Source of the DNA: Rhabdophis nuchalis
Lineage: Eukaryota > Chordata > Lepidosauria > Squamata > Natricidae
NCBI GenBank assembly: GCA_039707465.1
Contig: CM077644.1
Location: forward strand, 198,249,962-198,313,961
Direction of reading: 5' to 3'
DNA length: 64,000 bases
Positions within the stretch are counted from its first letter, which is position 1. Each line of letters begins with the position of its first letter. Below, one piece after another: positions 10,210 to 22,159 of this stretch. Below the pieces are notes generated by a model. The model ran no database searches. It was given only the letters and a program-made list of their open reading frames with translations, and was not told the DNA's origin. The position numbers and the translations under genes were made by a program.

Positions 10210-10811
10210 AATAGATTGGAAGTGCCAGTTTAGAAGTTTCCAATGCCTAGAAACAGACGTTTTAAAACTAACATTTCACTTGTTTACATGATTATCTCTC
10301 TATCAATCATTTATCTCAGTTTCTCATTTTCCATGTTGGCTACAATTCTACTTGTATGTTTATTATACTAAAAAGACCTGCACAATTAATTTAAGCACAA
10401 TGGGATTAGGGCATTGAAGTTCAGATATAGCCGTTTCTCACCCACTTGGTACTTAAAAACGTTCAATTAACCAATTTTATAGTAGTGACTCATATGGGTG
10501 AGAGAAAAGGGTCAGTTCAAATTACGAGTGCTGTTCCACATAATTTAGTTGCTCTTGATTTGAGGATGACCTTTTTGGTTAACTATACTGTCATAAATAT
10601 ACTGACCCTTGGAGAGACACTGACATGGGCAGTCATGAAACAGATAGATGAAAATAGACACGTTTAATTCTAGTAAGCAAATTTCTCGTTGTTTTCTAAA
10701 AGCAGTTGGAATTCTCAGCTCACAAGTTACAATGGAAGGTTGTATACAAATACGTAAATACAAAACTTGAAAGGAGGGGCTGGAAATGTTGATTAGTTTG
10801 GGGTGTTTGCA
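10210..10811. other. No supported feature
   Basis: AT-rich DNA; the frame at 10446-10667 has no recognisable motif. Confidence 0.5.
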
Positions 10812-10819
10812 CTATAAGT

Positions 10820-10947
10820 CACGGATTTCCAAACTTGGCAACTCTAAGATTTATGGAGTTCAGATCCCAGAGTTCCTCAGCTGGCTATTCTGAATTCTGA
10901 TAGTTGAAGTCCACAAGTTTTAAAGTTGCCAAGTTTGGAGACCCTGG
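10820..10947. mobile_element. hAT MITE (palindromic, 128 bp)
   Basis: Left end CACGGATTTCCAAACTTGGC and right end whose complement reads CCAGGGTCTCCAAACTTGGC form long inverted repeats extending through GGCAACTYTAAGA..TGGACTTCAACT. Flanked by CTATAAGT (10812-10819) and CTATAGGT (10948-10955), a 7/8 match to an 8-bp hAT target duplication. The same arm sequence (AATTCTGGGAGTTGAAGTCC) recurs at 31.3 kb and 35.3 kb. Confidence 0.8.
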
Positions 10948-10959
10948 CTATAGGTGTTA

Positions 10960-13250
10960 ACACTGAGCTTGAATTTAGGGAGCCAATAAAATGCCATAGG
11001 ATTTTCTTATATTGTAACATGGTAGTGGCATTTTCAGGATCGTCCCTGCAGTCTAGTTTACAATGCATAGAGTTGTAGATGTTTAAAAGAGGCTTAAATA
11101 ATAATATTATTATTAGTACCATGGTTAGAATATTTTGACCCAGACAATACATTGTTCACCAAGTATTTATGGATGTTAAAGAAAAAACTATAAATAAAAC
11201 ATAAAAAAGGCTTAAACATATCTGAGGAATATTGTATTCGATAAAAAAACTTCTTTGTCTTATCCCCACCACCACCACCACAAAAAAAAAAAAAAAAAAA
11301 TACACCTGAAAGTAAAAATTCCAGTTAAGCTGTTTCCTAGTTGGATTTCATGACACTTTTTTTGAATCTCACCTCCTGGGTCTGGCAATAATGCTTTATG
11401 GAGGAGTTGTGATTTAGAACTTCCAAAATATATCAAATTGGCCTTAGAAACTCAAAATAAATACCGTTCATCTCAATACATCCTAAAATTCAGGATCATC
11501 CAATTTTGATTGGGATTACTTTATCAAAGTTACTCCATTTCAGAAGATGGCTATCTTTTAAATTTAGAGTTATTCATAGAAGGAATTACATACAGAGACA
11601 CCCAGATATATCTTGTCGAGTAATATCATTTTTGATCTTCAGAATTACAGTAAATTACTAAGTTAAGTGGAGAAATTTTCACATTTGAAAATACATGGCA
11701 GTACTGAAAGTGAAACTTGTCCTATACTTTGGTCTGGTAACTCTTCACTATGAAAGAATCTCCATGGCCATTTTAATGTTAACTACATTTTACAAGAGTA
11801 CAACAAAATGTATTTATTTTTTGCATAAATTTATTTATCTCAATTATTCCAGAGGGTAAAATGCATATAAACACACTGGAGCTTCAGTAGAACATATTTC
11901 TGACTAGCACATACATTTGCATTTTGTGCAACTCATATATTCTGTTATTTAGCTTTATCTCAGAATACTTATTTTCATCTGTGGAGAGTTATTTTTATAA
12001 ACAATTTCAATGCAGCATTTAACTAACTCGAAGTGTGGAATTTGTCCCTGAAGTCATTGAAGCACATCTCGCAGCAGTCCCGATCTTCATAGTCATTGGT
12101 GAACATATTGCAAGTTGTGCTTAACACCATCTGGAGGACTACAGGTTTTCTCTTCAGGTCTTATTGTTTATTGTCATCAGTTTCCAGTAAATTTATGTCC
12201 CCTTTTCTGTCAAGCAAAAACCTCTTTATCTTGTCCTCTCTTCTCCTGCAAAGACAGCTACTTCTACCAAGTATTGTGTTATATAGCACACAAAGGATTA
12301 CCTCAGTCAGCAGCTTATCTCAGTCACCCATGTGCCTACTCAGCAGAATTCACTAGCTCAGCTTTCCAATTCAAAAGAGTAAAAAGTCTGTTCTGTTCCT
12401 TTGATCTGCAGATCACAGACCAAAACCAGCCAAAACCAAATGATTTGGGTCTTATCCAAGATGCTATATGCAAAGGTTGTGGTGACAGTGAATTATTTAA
12501 AGAAAGAATTGGAAATGTAATGCTTCTTCCCAAGTAGTTGAACCTATATTTTTCAGTATTGGCTTTTTGCAATTTTTTAATGTATCTTCACAATAACAGT
12601 TATCAACTGTATTGCTTGTCTTTCTAGATACCTCACCAAAAGTTTGACCCCGGATTATATTCTTTTAGCTATTCCATTATTATACAGAGACCATAGTAAG
12701 TATGAGTTCTTGATATTGCCATTTTCATATACTGTATACTATTGGAAATGTTGACCCCAGAGATCGACAAAGGACAAGCTCTTAAGATTCTTGATTGCTT
12801 TAAACATAGACAAACAATACAAATCATGCTAATGTGAACAATGTAAATTGCATCAGTCGTCTGAATGTCCAAAATTATATAACTGGTGCTATTTGCTAGC
12901 TGGTGATAGGATACTTGTAATGTCACTTGTTCCTCTTGTTGGAGGGGTCAATATACTACATCTCAAGATCCATTGTTCTTCCAAAACTTGGTCAGTGTTA
13001 GTCTTCAGGTATTTTAAATGACATGGACCATACAGAGAGAAATTTGAGCAGCTTCTGGAGAGCATTGATTAACCAACATCAATTAGAGCAGGGATCCACA
13101 AACTTTTCTGCTAAAGTTCATTATGAAGTTTCAGATTATTCATTAACTCCCCCCCACCTTTTGCTTTATGGGAATGATGTAATAAATACTATCATATTAG
13201 AACTATGAATAATTAAAAAAAATTCCTGTGACAATAACTTTAATGACACC
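10960..13250. other. No gene; poly-A tract only
   Basis: Contains a CCA run and poly-A tract at about 11265-11300. The overlapping frames of up to 140 codons at 12096-12537 have no domain and look spurious. A sequence at 13089 (CAGGGATCCACAAACTTT) resembles a hAT left terminus without a matching right end. Confidence 0.5.
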
Positions 13251-13254
13251 ATTA

Positions 13255-13425
13255 AACAACCTCTGGCCATACCAGATCCTTAAGATGAACTCAATAGGTG
13301 AATAAAAATGCCAAAAACAATCTAAACTCATGGCTGACTACAATGAACAACAACAACAACACAACAATAGCAAACAACAATGTTGTGGATGTTGTAGAAC
13401 CTGGAGACAGCATTTACTTAGTAAC
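13255..13425 (+). mobile_element. R4/Dong-like relic with AAC repeats
   Basis: 13265-13345 (AATAGGTGAATAAAAATGCC, then CAATCTAAACTCATGGCTGA) is similar to the 3' end of the relic at 9905-9985, followed by an AAC/CAA repeat. Just beyond, 13380-13412 translates to VVDVVEPGDSIY, close to the endonuclease motif of the same family. Either two fragments in tandem or one rearranged copy. Confidence 0.4.
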
Positions 13426-13429
13426 AACA

Positions 13430-14215
13430 ATTCCAGTAGTCTTACTTTTTATTGTAACCCCAGGAGAGTGTTGGTTAAACATGAGTCCCAGGCAAGGTGC
13501 ATGAGAGGACCCACATACTTATGGTGCCATGGGGAGCTTCAAAGAGCAGGCACTATAGAGGACAAGGAATGTGCCAATACCAAGGGTAGTGAGCTGTCTA
13601 GCAGGCAGGTCCTAGGGAAGGCAGGAAGGCTGTTGAGGACTGTGGGTGGGTGCTATGAAATGAAGGTGGGTTGGAAGTGGCTGTGGATGGGTGCTAGTGA
13701 GAATTGACATGGTGGGGGATTCTTAGGGACAACATGCATTATGGAGTGTGGGTGGATTAGGGGAAGCTATGGATTCCTGAAATCTTGTACTCCAAGGTGG
13801 TAGTTTGTCAGGAGAAAGGGTTACAGCAGCAATTTACCTGCAGCCTTACCTGCTGGCTTCCGCATTGTGTGAACAGCCAAAGGGAAGGTCACATATAGTG
13901 TTCACATGACCAGGGCTCATTATGATGTCATAATTGTAAGCTAGGGACCTGAGTACTCATACTGCACTCATACTGCTGTGGGGATTCTGCAATGGCTGCA
14001 ACTTCATGGATCAGTCATAAGTCCTCCTTGTTTGATGCCATAGTAATTTTGAATGGTGCTGACCATCTATTGACCCCATGGATTATCTCATCAATCCCTG
14101 AAGGTCAATATTGACCATTTGGGCAACATTGGTTTAGAAAGTATTCATTTCTATTAAAAGGGATGTTTATACCTTCTTAAAAGAGTTTCAAGCAAGTTAA
14201 AATTGTATGATATGA
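13430..14215. other. No supported feature
   Basis: G-rich purine-biased stretch (13500-13850) with no repeat family or domain I can name. The frame at 13330-13707 starts in the AAC repeat and is probably spurious. Confidence 0.45.
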
Positions 14216-14217
14216 CT

Positions 14218-14952
14218 AGCCGTTCCTGGCCACGCATTGCTGTGGCCCAGTCTGGTTAAATGGCCAACCAATCTGTGTGTAGATCTACACCTGCACACAC
14301 AAACACATACACACAACCACCGTATAACCCGCAACCTACCTACCTACTGTATTTCTCCCTCTCTCCACCTACCTACCTACCTACCTACCTACCTACCTAC
14401 CTACCTACCTACCTACTATATTCCTCCCTCTATCCCTCTACCTACCTACCTACTGTATTTCTCCCTCTCTCCCTCTACCTACCTACCTACCTACCTACCT
14501 ACCTACCTACCTACCTACCTACCTACTATATTCCTCCCTCTATCCCTCTACCTACCTACCTACTGTATTTCTCCCTCTCTCCCTCTACCTACCTACCTAC
14601 CTACCTACCTACCGACCGTATTTCTCCCTCTCTCTATCCCTCCACCTACCTACCTACCTTCCTACTATATTTCTTGAATCTTATGGACAGAGTATTTTAT
14701 GTCATAAAGGATGACATCATGCCTGTGGCCCACTGCTCTCCCTGTATCCATCTACCTACCTTTTACAATTTTTTACATTTCCTTTGTGTGTATCCGGCAC
14801 AGGTGTGACATCTACATAATCTCTCTATATATATATATATCATTGGTACTGTATTTGAAAGGAACGTTGTGTGAAAATTTGGAAACGATCGGTGCAGTAC
14901 TTTCAGAGATTAGCGGTTTTGAACAAACTCTTGTTACATTTTTATTTATATA
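14218..14952 (+). mobile_element. Dispersed element with internal CTAC repeats, copy A
   Basis: Left part (CCACGCATTGCTGTGGCCCA, then GGTTAAATGGCCAACCAATC) and right part (GTGTGAAAATTTGG, CGATCGGTGCAGTACTTTC, ending TTTTATTTATATAG) are shared with copy B at 52181-53229 in the same order and orientation. Between them lies a CTAC-based tandem array and a less conserved spacer. Termini of this kind recall non-autonomous derivatives of RTE- or Helitron-like elements, but I cannot place the family. No coding capacity. Confidence 0.7.
14333..14672 (+). repeat. (CTAC)n array with higher-order unit
   Basis: Runs of CTAC are interrupted at regular intervals by TACTGTATTTCTCCCTCTCT or TACTATATTCCTCCCTCTAT spacers, giving a higher-order repeat of roughly 60-130 bp. 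Translated frames rich in YLPT are artefacts of this repeat. Confidence 0.9.
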
Positions 14953-14956
14953 GCTA

Positions 14957-17158
14957 GAGCTTTTAGTGTGTTCTATTTGCTATTATATTGCATGATTCCC
15001 ACAGTACAATATAGCATAAATCAAGAAGTTATGCTTTTGCTGCTTCTGATTTGTGATTTCAGCACTGGTCCTGCCCCCTTACTTGACTGAAACATTGTGA
15101 AAGATAGAAAGTATTCCTGAAGGTTTAATTAGCATAGCTAACATATCTTTGGATAAAGAATATATTGCAGTAGTTTTATATTTCTTAGTGCACCACCAAA
15201 AGAGCCATTGCGATGCTAAAATATTCAAGAAAATGTGCCGCATTAGAATAAATATGTAAAACATCAAGAAAGTGATTTAATCATATACTAACTAAGGGGA
15301 CTGCTGTGAACATTTCAAAAATGATTCAGAAGTGCTTTGGAAGTCAAGGGCAACTCTTTTCTGCTACTTGTTAATGCAACCTATACTTTCAGGCTTCTGC
15401 ACAATGTGTTAAGAGTTGAATTAAGTTTAGTAACTTGACTACTTCAAGCAGTAGCATTTTTTTTCAGATTTGGAAACCCAAATAAAAGAGACCCAGCATC
15501 GTATTAATAGAAATGATGGCTGTGCTTACATTAATCAAAATGAAAATCTTTCTTTCAAAACACTTTAAAAACTATATCTAGTACAACTGGCCGAAAATAG
15601 TTGTGGGTTGTTAATTGTTAAACCATTTAATTTAATCAATGACATTAGGGTCATTTTCTAAACATATGGCAACAGAAAAACCACTGGGACAACTCATATT
15701 GCAGTGGCATATGCTGCAAACCAACAGGCTGTTTGCCAGGGTTGGACTCAGGACAAGTGATGCGCTAAAGACAGTCCAAGAGTAGTGACTGTCAACCCTT
15801 CTACTGTTTTACCGACAAGACATTAAGGCTCCTTAAGTGATTAAAACTAAAGTTGAGTGAGGCAGTGAAAGAATTAAGGGCAAGTTAGCTAGGGGAAAAA
15901 TCTCTGTGGTGCCCCCTTCCACTTGCTGCTCACAACACATCCTTATTTTTCTTAATAGTTATCCTATGCATCCTTCACAATGTCCAATTTTAAAGAGGCA
16001 GGGTGAGGGTTTTTCCAAATCCTTTCTGTCTAATGTTCGAATACATGCAGTCTCCCATCCAGTGTCTCCCATCCAGTACTCAAATACATGCATCATTTTC
16101 TTTGCAATTTTGTAGAAAAACAAAATAAAGATCTTAAAAATAATCAATGAGGATGATTTAGGATCTGTTTTATGAAGATTCTGCTGGGTCACACCACTAT
16201 TTCTAAGCACATTCTGTGAATTATTTAGAAGTATTCAGCTTGATTAACTCTTAAACGGTGCTATACTACGAATACTCCCATGTGTATCATTTAATTGGCA
16301 CACTATTGGAAATTAACTCCATCAATAGAGTTAGATAGTATGGTATATAACTACAGTCTCAATGACTTTGCTATATGTTATAATATCAATCTGATCTTTT
16401 ATTATTTATTGATATAGTTTGATTTGCAACCAACATATCTATGGACCACACTGAATCAATATATTTTTGCATGTGTTTATATGTGCATTAATCTACACCC
16501 AGACACATATAATTCTTGTGCCCATTTTCAACCCATTATATTAAATGAAATTTAGTGTGGACATTTAAGGCTGAGCAGGATGAGCATGATAGCAATCTTG
16601 TGCATCACAAGCAAATTCATTTAAACTACCCTACTTTTTCTAAGGGGCAACTGCCTTCTGGAACAAGTTCTATGACTAGTATTGGACATAGAAACTTTCC
16701 ACCCTCCTTGGTCCATGCTCCATGAATTCTGCAAAGCTTATGTTTTAATTTTTTTCTGAAATGAGTTAAGAATGAAGAAATCAAAGTTTTTCTTGTTCTC
16801 CAAAATGGTCTTCAAAAACAGATCTATCACAAATGTTGTATAGATTCTTTAAGCAAGTAGACAGTTGAAGCTTGGAGAATAATACTGATTTTAATGACAA
16901 GTAGGAAAAAATTAGGGTAGTCCAAAACTTTTCATAAAAACTTGTATTTAGTCTATGTTTTTATACTGAATGGAAGAGTTTCAAGATTTCCACATCTGTG
17001 TGAATAAGCATGTCTTCCCATTCCATAGATATAAAATATTAAATCTTTATATTTTTGCATGATCCTTAATTAACTTGTTCTTGTTCTGTGGAAAGTATTT
17101 GCTCGTGATATTTAGTCAGTCTTTTTTTCTATAAAAATAAGTCAAGTGATTTAAGCAG
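14957..17158. other. No supported feature
   Basis: About 2.2 kb of AT-rich, unique-looking sequence. Short frames (15906-16115, 15959-16210) show no domain. Candidate host non-coding DNA. Confidence 0.5.
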
Positions 17159-17159
17159 C

Positions 17160-19595
17160 AGGGAGCTGAGCATTTTAACTACCCTGACATCAATTGGGAA
17201 ACAAACTCTGCACCAAGTGGAAGATCCAACAGGTTCCTAACAAACCTAGCAGACAACTTTGTTTCCCAAAAGGTAGAGAAGGGAACAAGGGGATCAGCAA
17301 TATTGGACTTAATTCTCACTAACAGAGAGGAAATGATAGAAGGTGTAGAAGCTACAGGAACTTTGGGGGCAAGCGATCATGAAATACTGGAATTCAACAT
17401 TATGCAAACAAAAGTAGTTGAACAAAGTCAAACTAGAGTCTTAGACTTCAAGAGAGCTAATTTCAACAAACTCAGAGAGAGCTTGGGAAGGATTCCATGG
17501 ATGAGAATCCTCAAGGGGAAAACAACTCAAGAAGCTTGGGAAATTTTGAAAAATGAGATTATAAAAGCCCAGTCCAGCGCAATACCAATGAAGAAGAAAA
17601 ATAACAGTTCCCAAAAGAAACCAGCATGGCTGCATAAAGAACTCTCTGACAAATTGAAAGACAAAAAGGATAAATATAAAAAGTGGAAAAAGGGGGACAT
17701 AACCAAGGCAAAATATCAGCAAATAGCCCGAGCCTGTAAAGATGAAGTGAGGAAAGCTAAGGCTCACAATGAAGAAAGGCTTGCCAAAAAAGTAAAAAAT
17801 AACAAAAAAAGCTTCTTCCAACATGTTAAAAATAAGAAAAAAGTTAAGGAAACAATTGGTCCACTGCTGGGAGAAAATGGCAAGAAGATGATAAGCAACA
17901 GGGAGAAAGCAGAACTATTTAACTCTTTCTTTGCATCTGTCTTTACACAAAGGGATAAAACAGTCCAATCAATCAAAAACAGCACCACAAATATCAGATT
18001 AGGAACACAAGTTGAAATAGAGAAGAAAATGGTAAGTGAGCACCTGTCTGCCCTGGACGAGTTCAAATCACCAGGACCGGATGGATTACACCCCAGGGTT
18101 CTGAAGGAACTGGCAGACGAGATCTCAGAACCACTGAACTATATCTTTCAGAGATCCTGGAGCACCGGGGAACTGCCAGAAGACTGGAAAAGAGCAGATG
18201 TGGTTCCCATCTTCAAAAAAGGAAAAAAAACAGATCCAGGAAACTATAGACCCATCAGCCTGACCTCAATACCAGGAAAGATTCTGGAAAAGATAATTAA
18301 ACAACAAATAAGTGAACACCTAGAAGCAAACAAAGTAATAGCCAAAAGCCAACATGGGTTTGTCAAAAACAGATCATGCCAGACGAATCTAATTGCATTC
18401 TTTGACAAAGTAACAAAATCAGTGGACCAGAGGAATGCTGTTGATATAATTTACCTGGACTTCAGTAAGGCATTTGATAAAGTAGACCATAACCTACTAT
18501 TAGATAAAGTAGAAAATTGTGGGTTAGACAGCACCACCACCAAATGGATTCGTAACTGGCTGACCAACCGCACTCAACGTGTAGTCCTCAATGGAACTGC
18601 ATCTACATGGAAGGAAGTATGCAGTGGAGTCCCCCAAGGCTCTGTTTTAGGCCCAGTACTCTTTAACATCTTCATCAACGATTTGGATGAGGGGATAAAT
18701 GGGGAACTCATCAAATTCGCAGACGACACCAAGCTGGCAGGAATAGCCAACACTCCAGAAGATAGGCTTAAGATACAGAAGGATCTAGACAAACTTGAAC
18801 ATTGGGCACTGTCTAATAAAATGAAATTCAATTGTGAAAAAAGTAAGGTCCTACATATAGGCAAGAAAAACCAAATGCACAAGTACAGTATAGGTGGTAC
18901 CTTGCTCAATAGTAGCAACTGTGAGAGGGATCTCGGAATCCTAGTGGACAACCATTTAAATATGAGCCAGCAGTGTGCAGCAGCTGCCAAAAAAGCCAAC
19001 ACAGTTCTAGGCTGCATCAACAGAGGGATAGAATCTAGATCGCGTGAAGTGTTAATGCCACTGTATAGTGCCTTGGTAAGGCCACACTTGGAATACTGCA
19101 TACAGTTTTGGTCGCCACGATGTAGAAAAGACGTGGAGACTCTGGAAAGAGTGCAAAGAAGAGCAACCAAGATGATTAGAGGACTGGAGACTAAGACATA
19201 TGAAGAACGGCTGCAGGAACTGGGTATGTCTAGTTTGATGAAGAGAAGGACCAGGGGAGACATGATAGCAGTGTTCCGATATCTCAGAGGGTGCCACAAA
19301 GAAGAGGGAGTCAAACTTTTCTCCAAGACACCTGGGGGCAGGACAAGGAGCAATGGGTGGAAACTAACCAAGGAGAGAAGCAACTTAGAACTAAGGAGAA
19401 ATTTCCTAACAGTAAGAACAATTAACCTCTGGAACAGCTTGCCTCCAGCAGTTGTGAATGCCCCAACCCTGGAAGTCTTTAAAAAGATGTTAGACAGCCA
19501 TTTGTCTGAAATGGTATAAGATTCCTGCCCATGCAGGGGGTTGGACCAGAAGACCTACAAGGTCCCTTCCAACTCTGCTATTGTATTGTATTACA
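17160..19595 (+). mobile_element. CR1 LINE, 5'-truncated with intact frame
   Basis: Begins in the endonuclease coding region, contains an uninterrupted pol frame to the stop at 19519, then the compact CR1 3' UTR (GGGGGTTGGACCAGAAGACC, AAGGTCCCTTCCAACTCTGC) and a short tail of TATTG units. It is the best-preserved CR1 in the window and a reference for the fragments at 3.4, 5.2-6.0, 28.0, 34.6, 55.0, 58.8 and 63.1 kb. Only the 5' UTR, ORF1 and most of the endonuclease are missing. Confidence 0.93.
17171..19519 (+). CDS. CR1 endonuclease (C-term) and reverse transcriptase
   Basis: The frame is open from 17171, upstream of the first ATG at 17303, because the copy is 5'-truncated: FNYPDINW and LDLILTNRE followed by GASDHEILEF are the end of the APE endonuclease domain (the SDH carries a catalytic His). 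Counting from the ATG at 17303, RT motifs are YLDFSKAFDKVDH (about residue 384), GVPQGSVLGPVLFNIF (about 442), and FADDTKLAG (about 471, catalytic DD). The C-terminal domain includes RPHLEYCIQFWSP, ERVQRRATKMIRGL and RTINLWNSLPPAVV. No frameshift or stop in about 783 codons, so the copy is young; it is not expected to be autonomous. Confidence 0.93.
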   Translation, partial: HFNYPDINWETNSAPSGRSNRFLTNLADNFVSQKVEKGTRGSAILDLILTNREEMIEGVEATGTLGASDHEILEFNIMQTKVVEQSQTRVLDFKRANFNKLRESLGRIPWMRILKGKTTQEAWEILKNEIIKAQSSAIPMKKKNNSSQKKPAWLHKELSDKLKDKKDKYKKWKKGDITKAKYQQIARACKDEVRKAKAHNEERLAKKVKNNKKSFFQHVKNKKKVKETIGPLLGENGKKMISNREKAELFNSFFASVFTQRDKTVQSIKNSTTNIRLGTQVEIEKKMVSEHLSALDEFKSPGPDGLHPRVLKELADEISEPLNYIFQRSWSTGELPEDWKRADVVPIFKKGKKTDPGNYRPISLTSIPGKILEKIIKQQISEHLEANKVIAKSQHGFVKNRSCQTNLIAFFDKVTKSVDQRNAVDIIYLDFSKAFDKVDHNLLLDKVENCGLDSTTTKWIRNWLTNRTQRVVLNGTASTWKEVCSGVPQGSVLGPVLFNIFINDLDEGINGELIKFADDTKLAGIANTPEDRLKIQKDLDKLEHWALSNKMKFNCEKSKVLHIGKKNQMHKYSIGGTLLNSSNCERDLGILVDNHLNMSQQCAAAAKKANTVLGCINRGIESRSREVLMPLYSALVRPHLEYCIQFWSPRCRKDVETLERVQRRATKMIRGLETKTYEERLQELGMSSLMKRRTRGDMIAVFRYLRGCHKEEGVKLFSKTPGGRTRSNGWKLTKERSNLELRRNFLTVRTINLWNSLPPAVVNAPTLEVFKKMLDSHLSEMV

Positions 19596-19599
19596 TTAA

Positions 19600-19845
19600 T
19601 GAATATTCTGGTAAGCAAAATCAAAGCTGGGAGAGAGGGAAACAAGATGCTACCTCATGGCTGTGTGTCATCAGCCTTATGCTGCTAGAAATGCCCCACT
19701 TATATTATTTGTTACAATAAATAAAGCAGCCTTCAGAATTCTCTAGGTCTGCTTACTACATATTCAGAAATTTAACAAAAATGCTATCAGTGGGGGTTTA
19801 AATATTAAATGTTCACCAAATCTATTATGAAAGTTTTGGGTGGTC
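19600..19845. other. No supported feature
   Basis: Short unique-looking stretch between a CR1 and an L2-type element. Confidence 0.5.
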
Positions 19846-19848
19846 TCT

Positions 19849-19851
<3 letters not shown>

Positions 19852-19888
<37 letters not shown>

Positions 19889-21440
19889 ATTTATACCCCG
19901 CCCTTCTCCACAGAGGACCCAGGGCGGCGCACAGGAAATTTAAAAAACATACAAAAATACAATAAATATAATTTAAAAAACTATTAAATAACCCCATCCT
20001 GCGCTAAAACCAAATTTTTAAAAACCCAATTTAAAACTATCTTAAGTCCCCAAGGGAGGTTAGGCTAGGCCGGCTTGTTGAAACAGATATGTCTTAAGAC
20101 ATTGGCGGAAGAGGCGGAGGTCGGCGATGGTACGTAATTCAGGGGGTAGGTCATTCCAAAGGGCTGGCCCCGCCACAGAGAAGGCTCTTCCCCTGGGTGT
20201 CGCCAGTCGGCATTGTCCGGCCGACGGTACCCTGAGGAGGCCCTCTCTGTGGGAGCGGATTGGTCTGAGGGATGTATGGGGCAGGAGGCGGTCTCGCATA
20301 TAACTAGGCCCCAAGCCATGGAGCGCTTTGAAGATGGTAGTCAAAACCTTGAAGCGCACTCGAAAGGCCACAGGAAGCCAATGCAGCTCGCGCAGGATCG
20401 GTGTTATGTGGGAGCATCTAGTGGCTCCCATAATCACCCGCGCGGCTGCGTTTTGGACTAGCTGTAGCTTTCGAGTGCACCTCAAGGGAAGCCCCATGTA
20501 GAGAGTATTACAGTAGTCGAGTCGGGACGTCACGAGTGCTTGAGTGACTGTGCGTAGGGCAGCCCGGTCCAGTAAGGGGCGCAATTGGCGCATCAGGCGA
20601 ACCTGATGGAACGCCCCCCTGGCCACGGCTGCCACATGGTCCTCCATGGACAGCCGGGAATTCAGGAGGACACCCAAATTGCGCGCCCTCTCCACGGGGG
20701 CCAGTGTTTCGCCCCCAATGGCCAGAGTTGGAGTGATCTGGCTGAACCGGGGTGCCGGAAACCACAGCCACTCAGTCTTGGCAGGGTTGAGTTTGAGTTT
20801 GTTACCACCCATCCAGATCCGTACGGCTTCCAGACACCGGGACAGCACTTCGGCGGCATCGTTGGGGTGGTTTGGGGTGGATATGTACAACTGAGTGTCA
20901 TCAGCGTACAGGTGGTACTCCACCCCAAAACCACGGATGATCTCACCCAGCGGCTTCATATATGTGTTGAAAAGGAGGGGCGAGAGGACCGACCCCTGAG
21001 GAACCCCACATAGGAGAGGCCTCGAGGTCGACCTCTGCCCTCCCGTCAACACATATTGCGACCGACCAGAGAGGTAGGACGAGAACCACCGCAGAACGGT
21101 GCCTCCCAGCCCCAACCCCCCCCCAGTCGGTGCAATAGGATACCATGGTCGATGGTATCAAAAGCCGCCGAGAGATCTAATAGGACTAGGATAGAGGAAT
21201 ACCCTCTATCCCGCGCCCTCCAGAGATCATCAACCAACGCGACCAATGCCGTCTCGGTACTGTGACCGGGCCGGAAGCCGGACTGGCGCGGGTCAAGATA
21301 ATCAACTTCCTCCAGGTGTCGCGGAAACTGTTGGGCTACCACACTCTCGACAACCTTCACTAAAAAGTGAAGGTTGGAGACCGGACGATAGTTCTCTAGT
21401 AAAGCTGGGTCCAGGGACGGCTTCTTGAGGAGGGGCCTTT
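19852..21440 (-). mobile_element. L2-type LINE, 5'-truncated, minus strand
   Basis: Read on the minus strand it starts at AGGCCCCTCCTCAAGAAGCC (RT N-terminal part), continues through the RT and C-terminal domain to the stop near 20060, and ends with the GCGCCGCCCTGGGTCC hairpin motif and TAAA repeats at 19852-19886. About 1.6 kb. Very similar to the elements at 6.3 and 40.8 kb. No clear target duplication. Confidence 0.9.
20060..21360 (-). pseudogene. L2-type reverse transcriptase with one frameshift
   Basis: Two overlapping frames make up one protein: 21360-21046 carries [36 protein letters not shown] and [16 protein letters not shown]; 21115-20060 carries GVPQGSVLSPLLFN, YADDTQLYIST, the thumb region and the C-terminal RELHWLPVAFRVRFK..ALWNDLPPELR. 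The frame changes in the homopolymer of about nine C at 21117-21125 (plus strand), so one indel separates them. Apart from this the coding sequence is intact. N-terminal endonuclease absent through 5' truncation. Confidence 0.9.
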
Positions 21441-21710
21441 AATTCCTATTACAGACGTTACCCTATTTATGAACAGATTATGTACCAAGGGGCTATTCAT
21501 TTTATATTTTGTTCATGGGTTCAATAAGCACAACAAATATGCATAGTGCAAATCTTGCCTTGCATGGGTAGAGATCCAGTGGGCTTTGGGTAGCGACATG
21601 ACAGGGCATGGTAGGGAGGTCAGGAGAGGGTGGAAGCGGGTTGGTTTCTGATGTTCTGCATATATTTTATGGCATGCTGGAAGCTCTTCTTTCACTTTCT
21701 TTCCTGCTTC
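21441..21710. other. No supported feature
   Basis: Unique-looking spacer between an L2 and a hAT-type element. Confidence 0.5.
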
Positions 21711-21718
21711 CTTTCACT

Positions 21719-22150
<432 letters not shown>

Positions 22151-22159
22151 CTTTCACTG

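Noticed and set aside
12096..12537. Overlapping frames of 86 and 140 codons
   Set aside because: No domain, two frames open together over the same region, no splice or promoter context; likely chance.
13089..14140. A 1-kb hAT element starting CAGGGATCCACAAACTTT
   Set aside because: No matching right terminus or 8-bp duplication was found; left end alone is insufficient.
14333..14672. CRISPR-like repeat/spacer pattern
   Set aside because: Repeats are a 4-bp microsatellite with similar interruptions, not unique spacers, and the DNA is vertebrate.
14237..14808. Long frames rich in Tyr-Leu-Pro-Thr (and again at 52200-52894)
   Set aside because: They are translations of the CTAC tandem array, open in several frames at once, with no independent coding signal.
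14953..14956. CTAG as a Helitron 3' end of the CTAC element
   Set aside because: Copy B ends TATAGATG without CTAG, and no terminal hairpin was seen, so Helitron assignment is not supported.
18574..19383. 269-codon minus-strand frame
   Set aside because: Antisense shadow of the CR1 reverse transcriptase frame.
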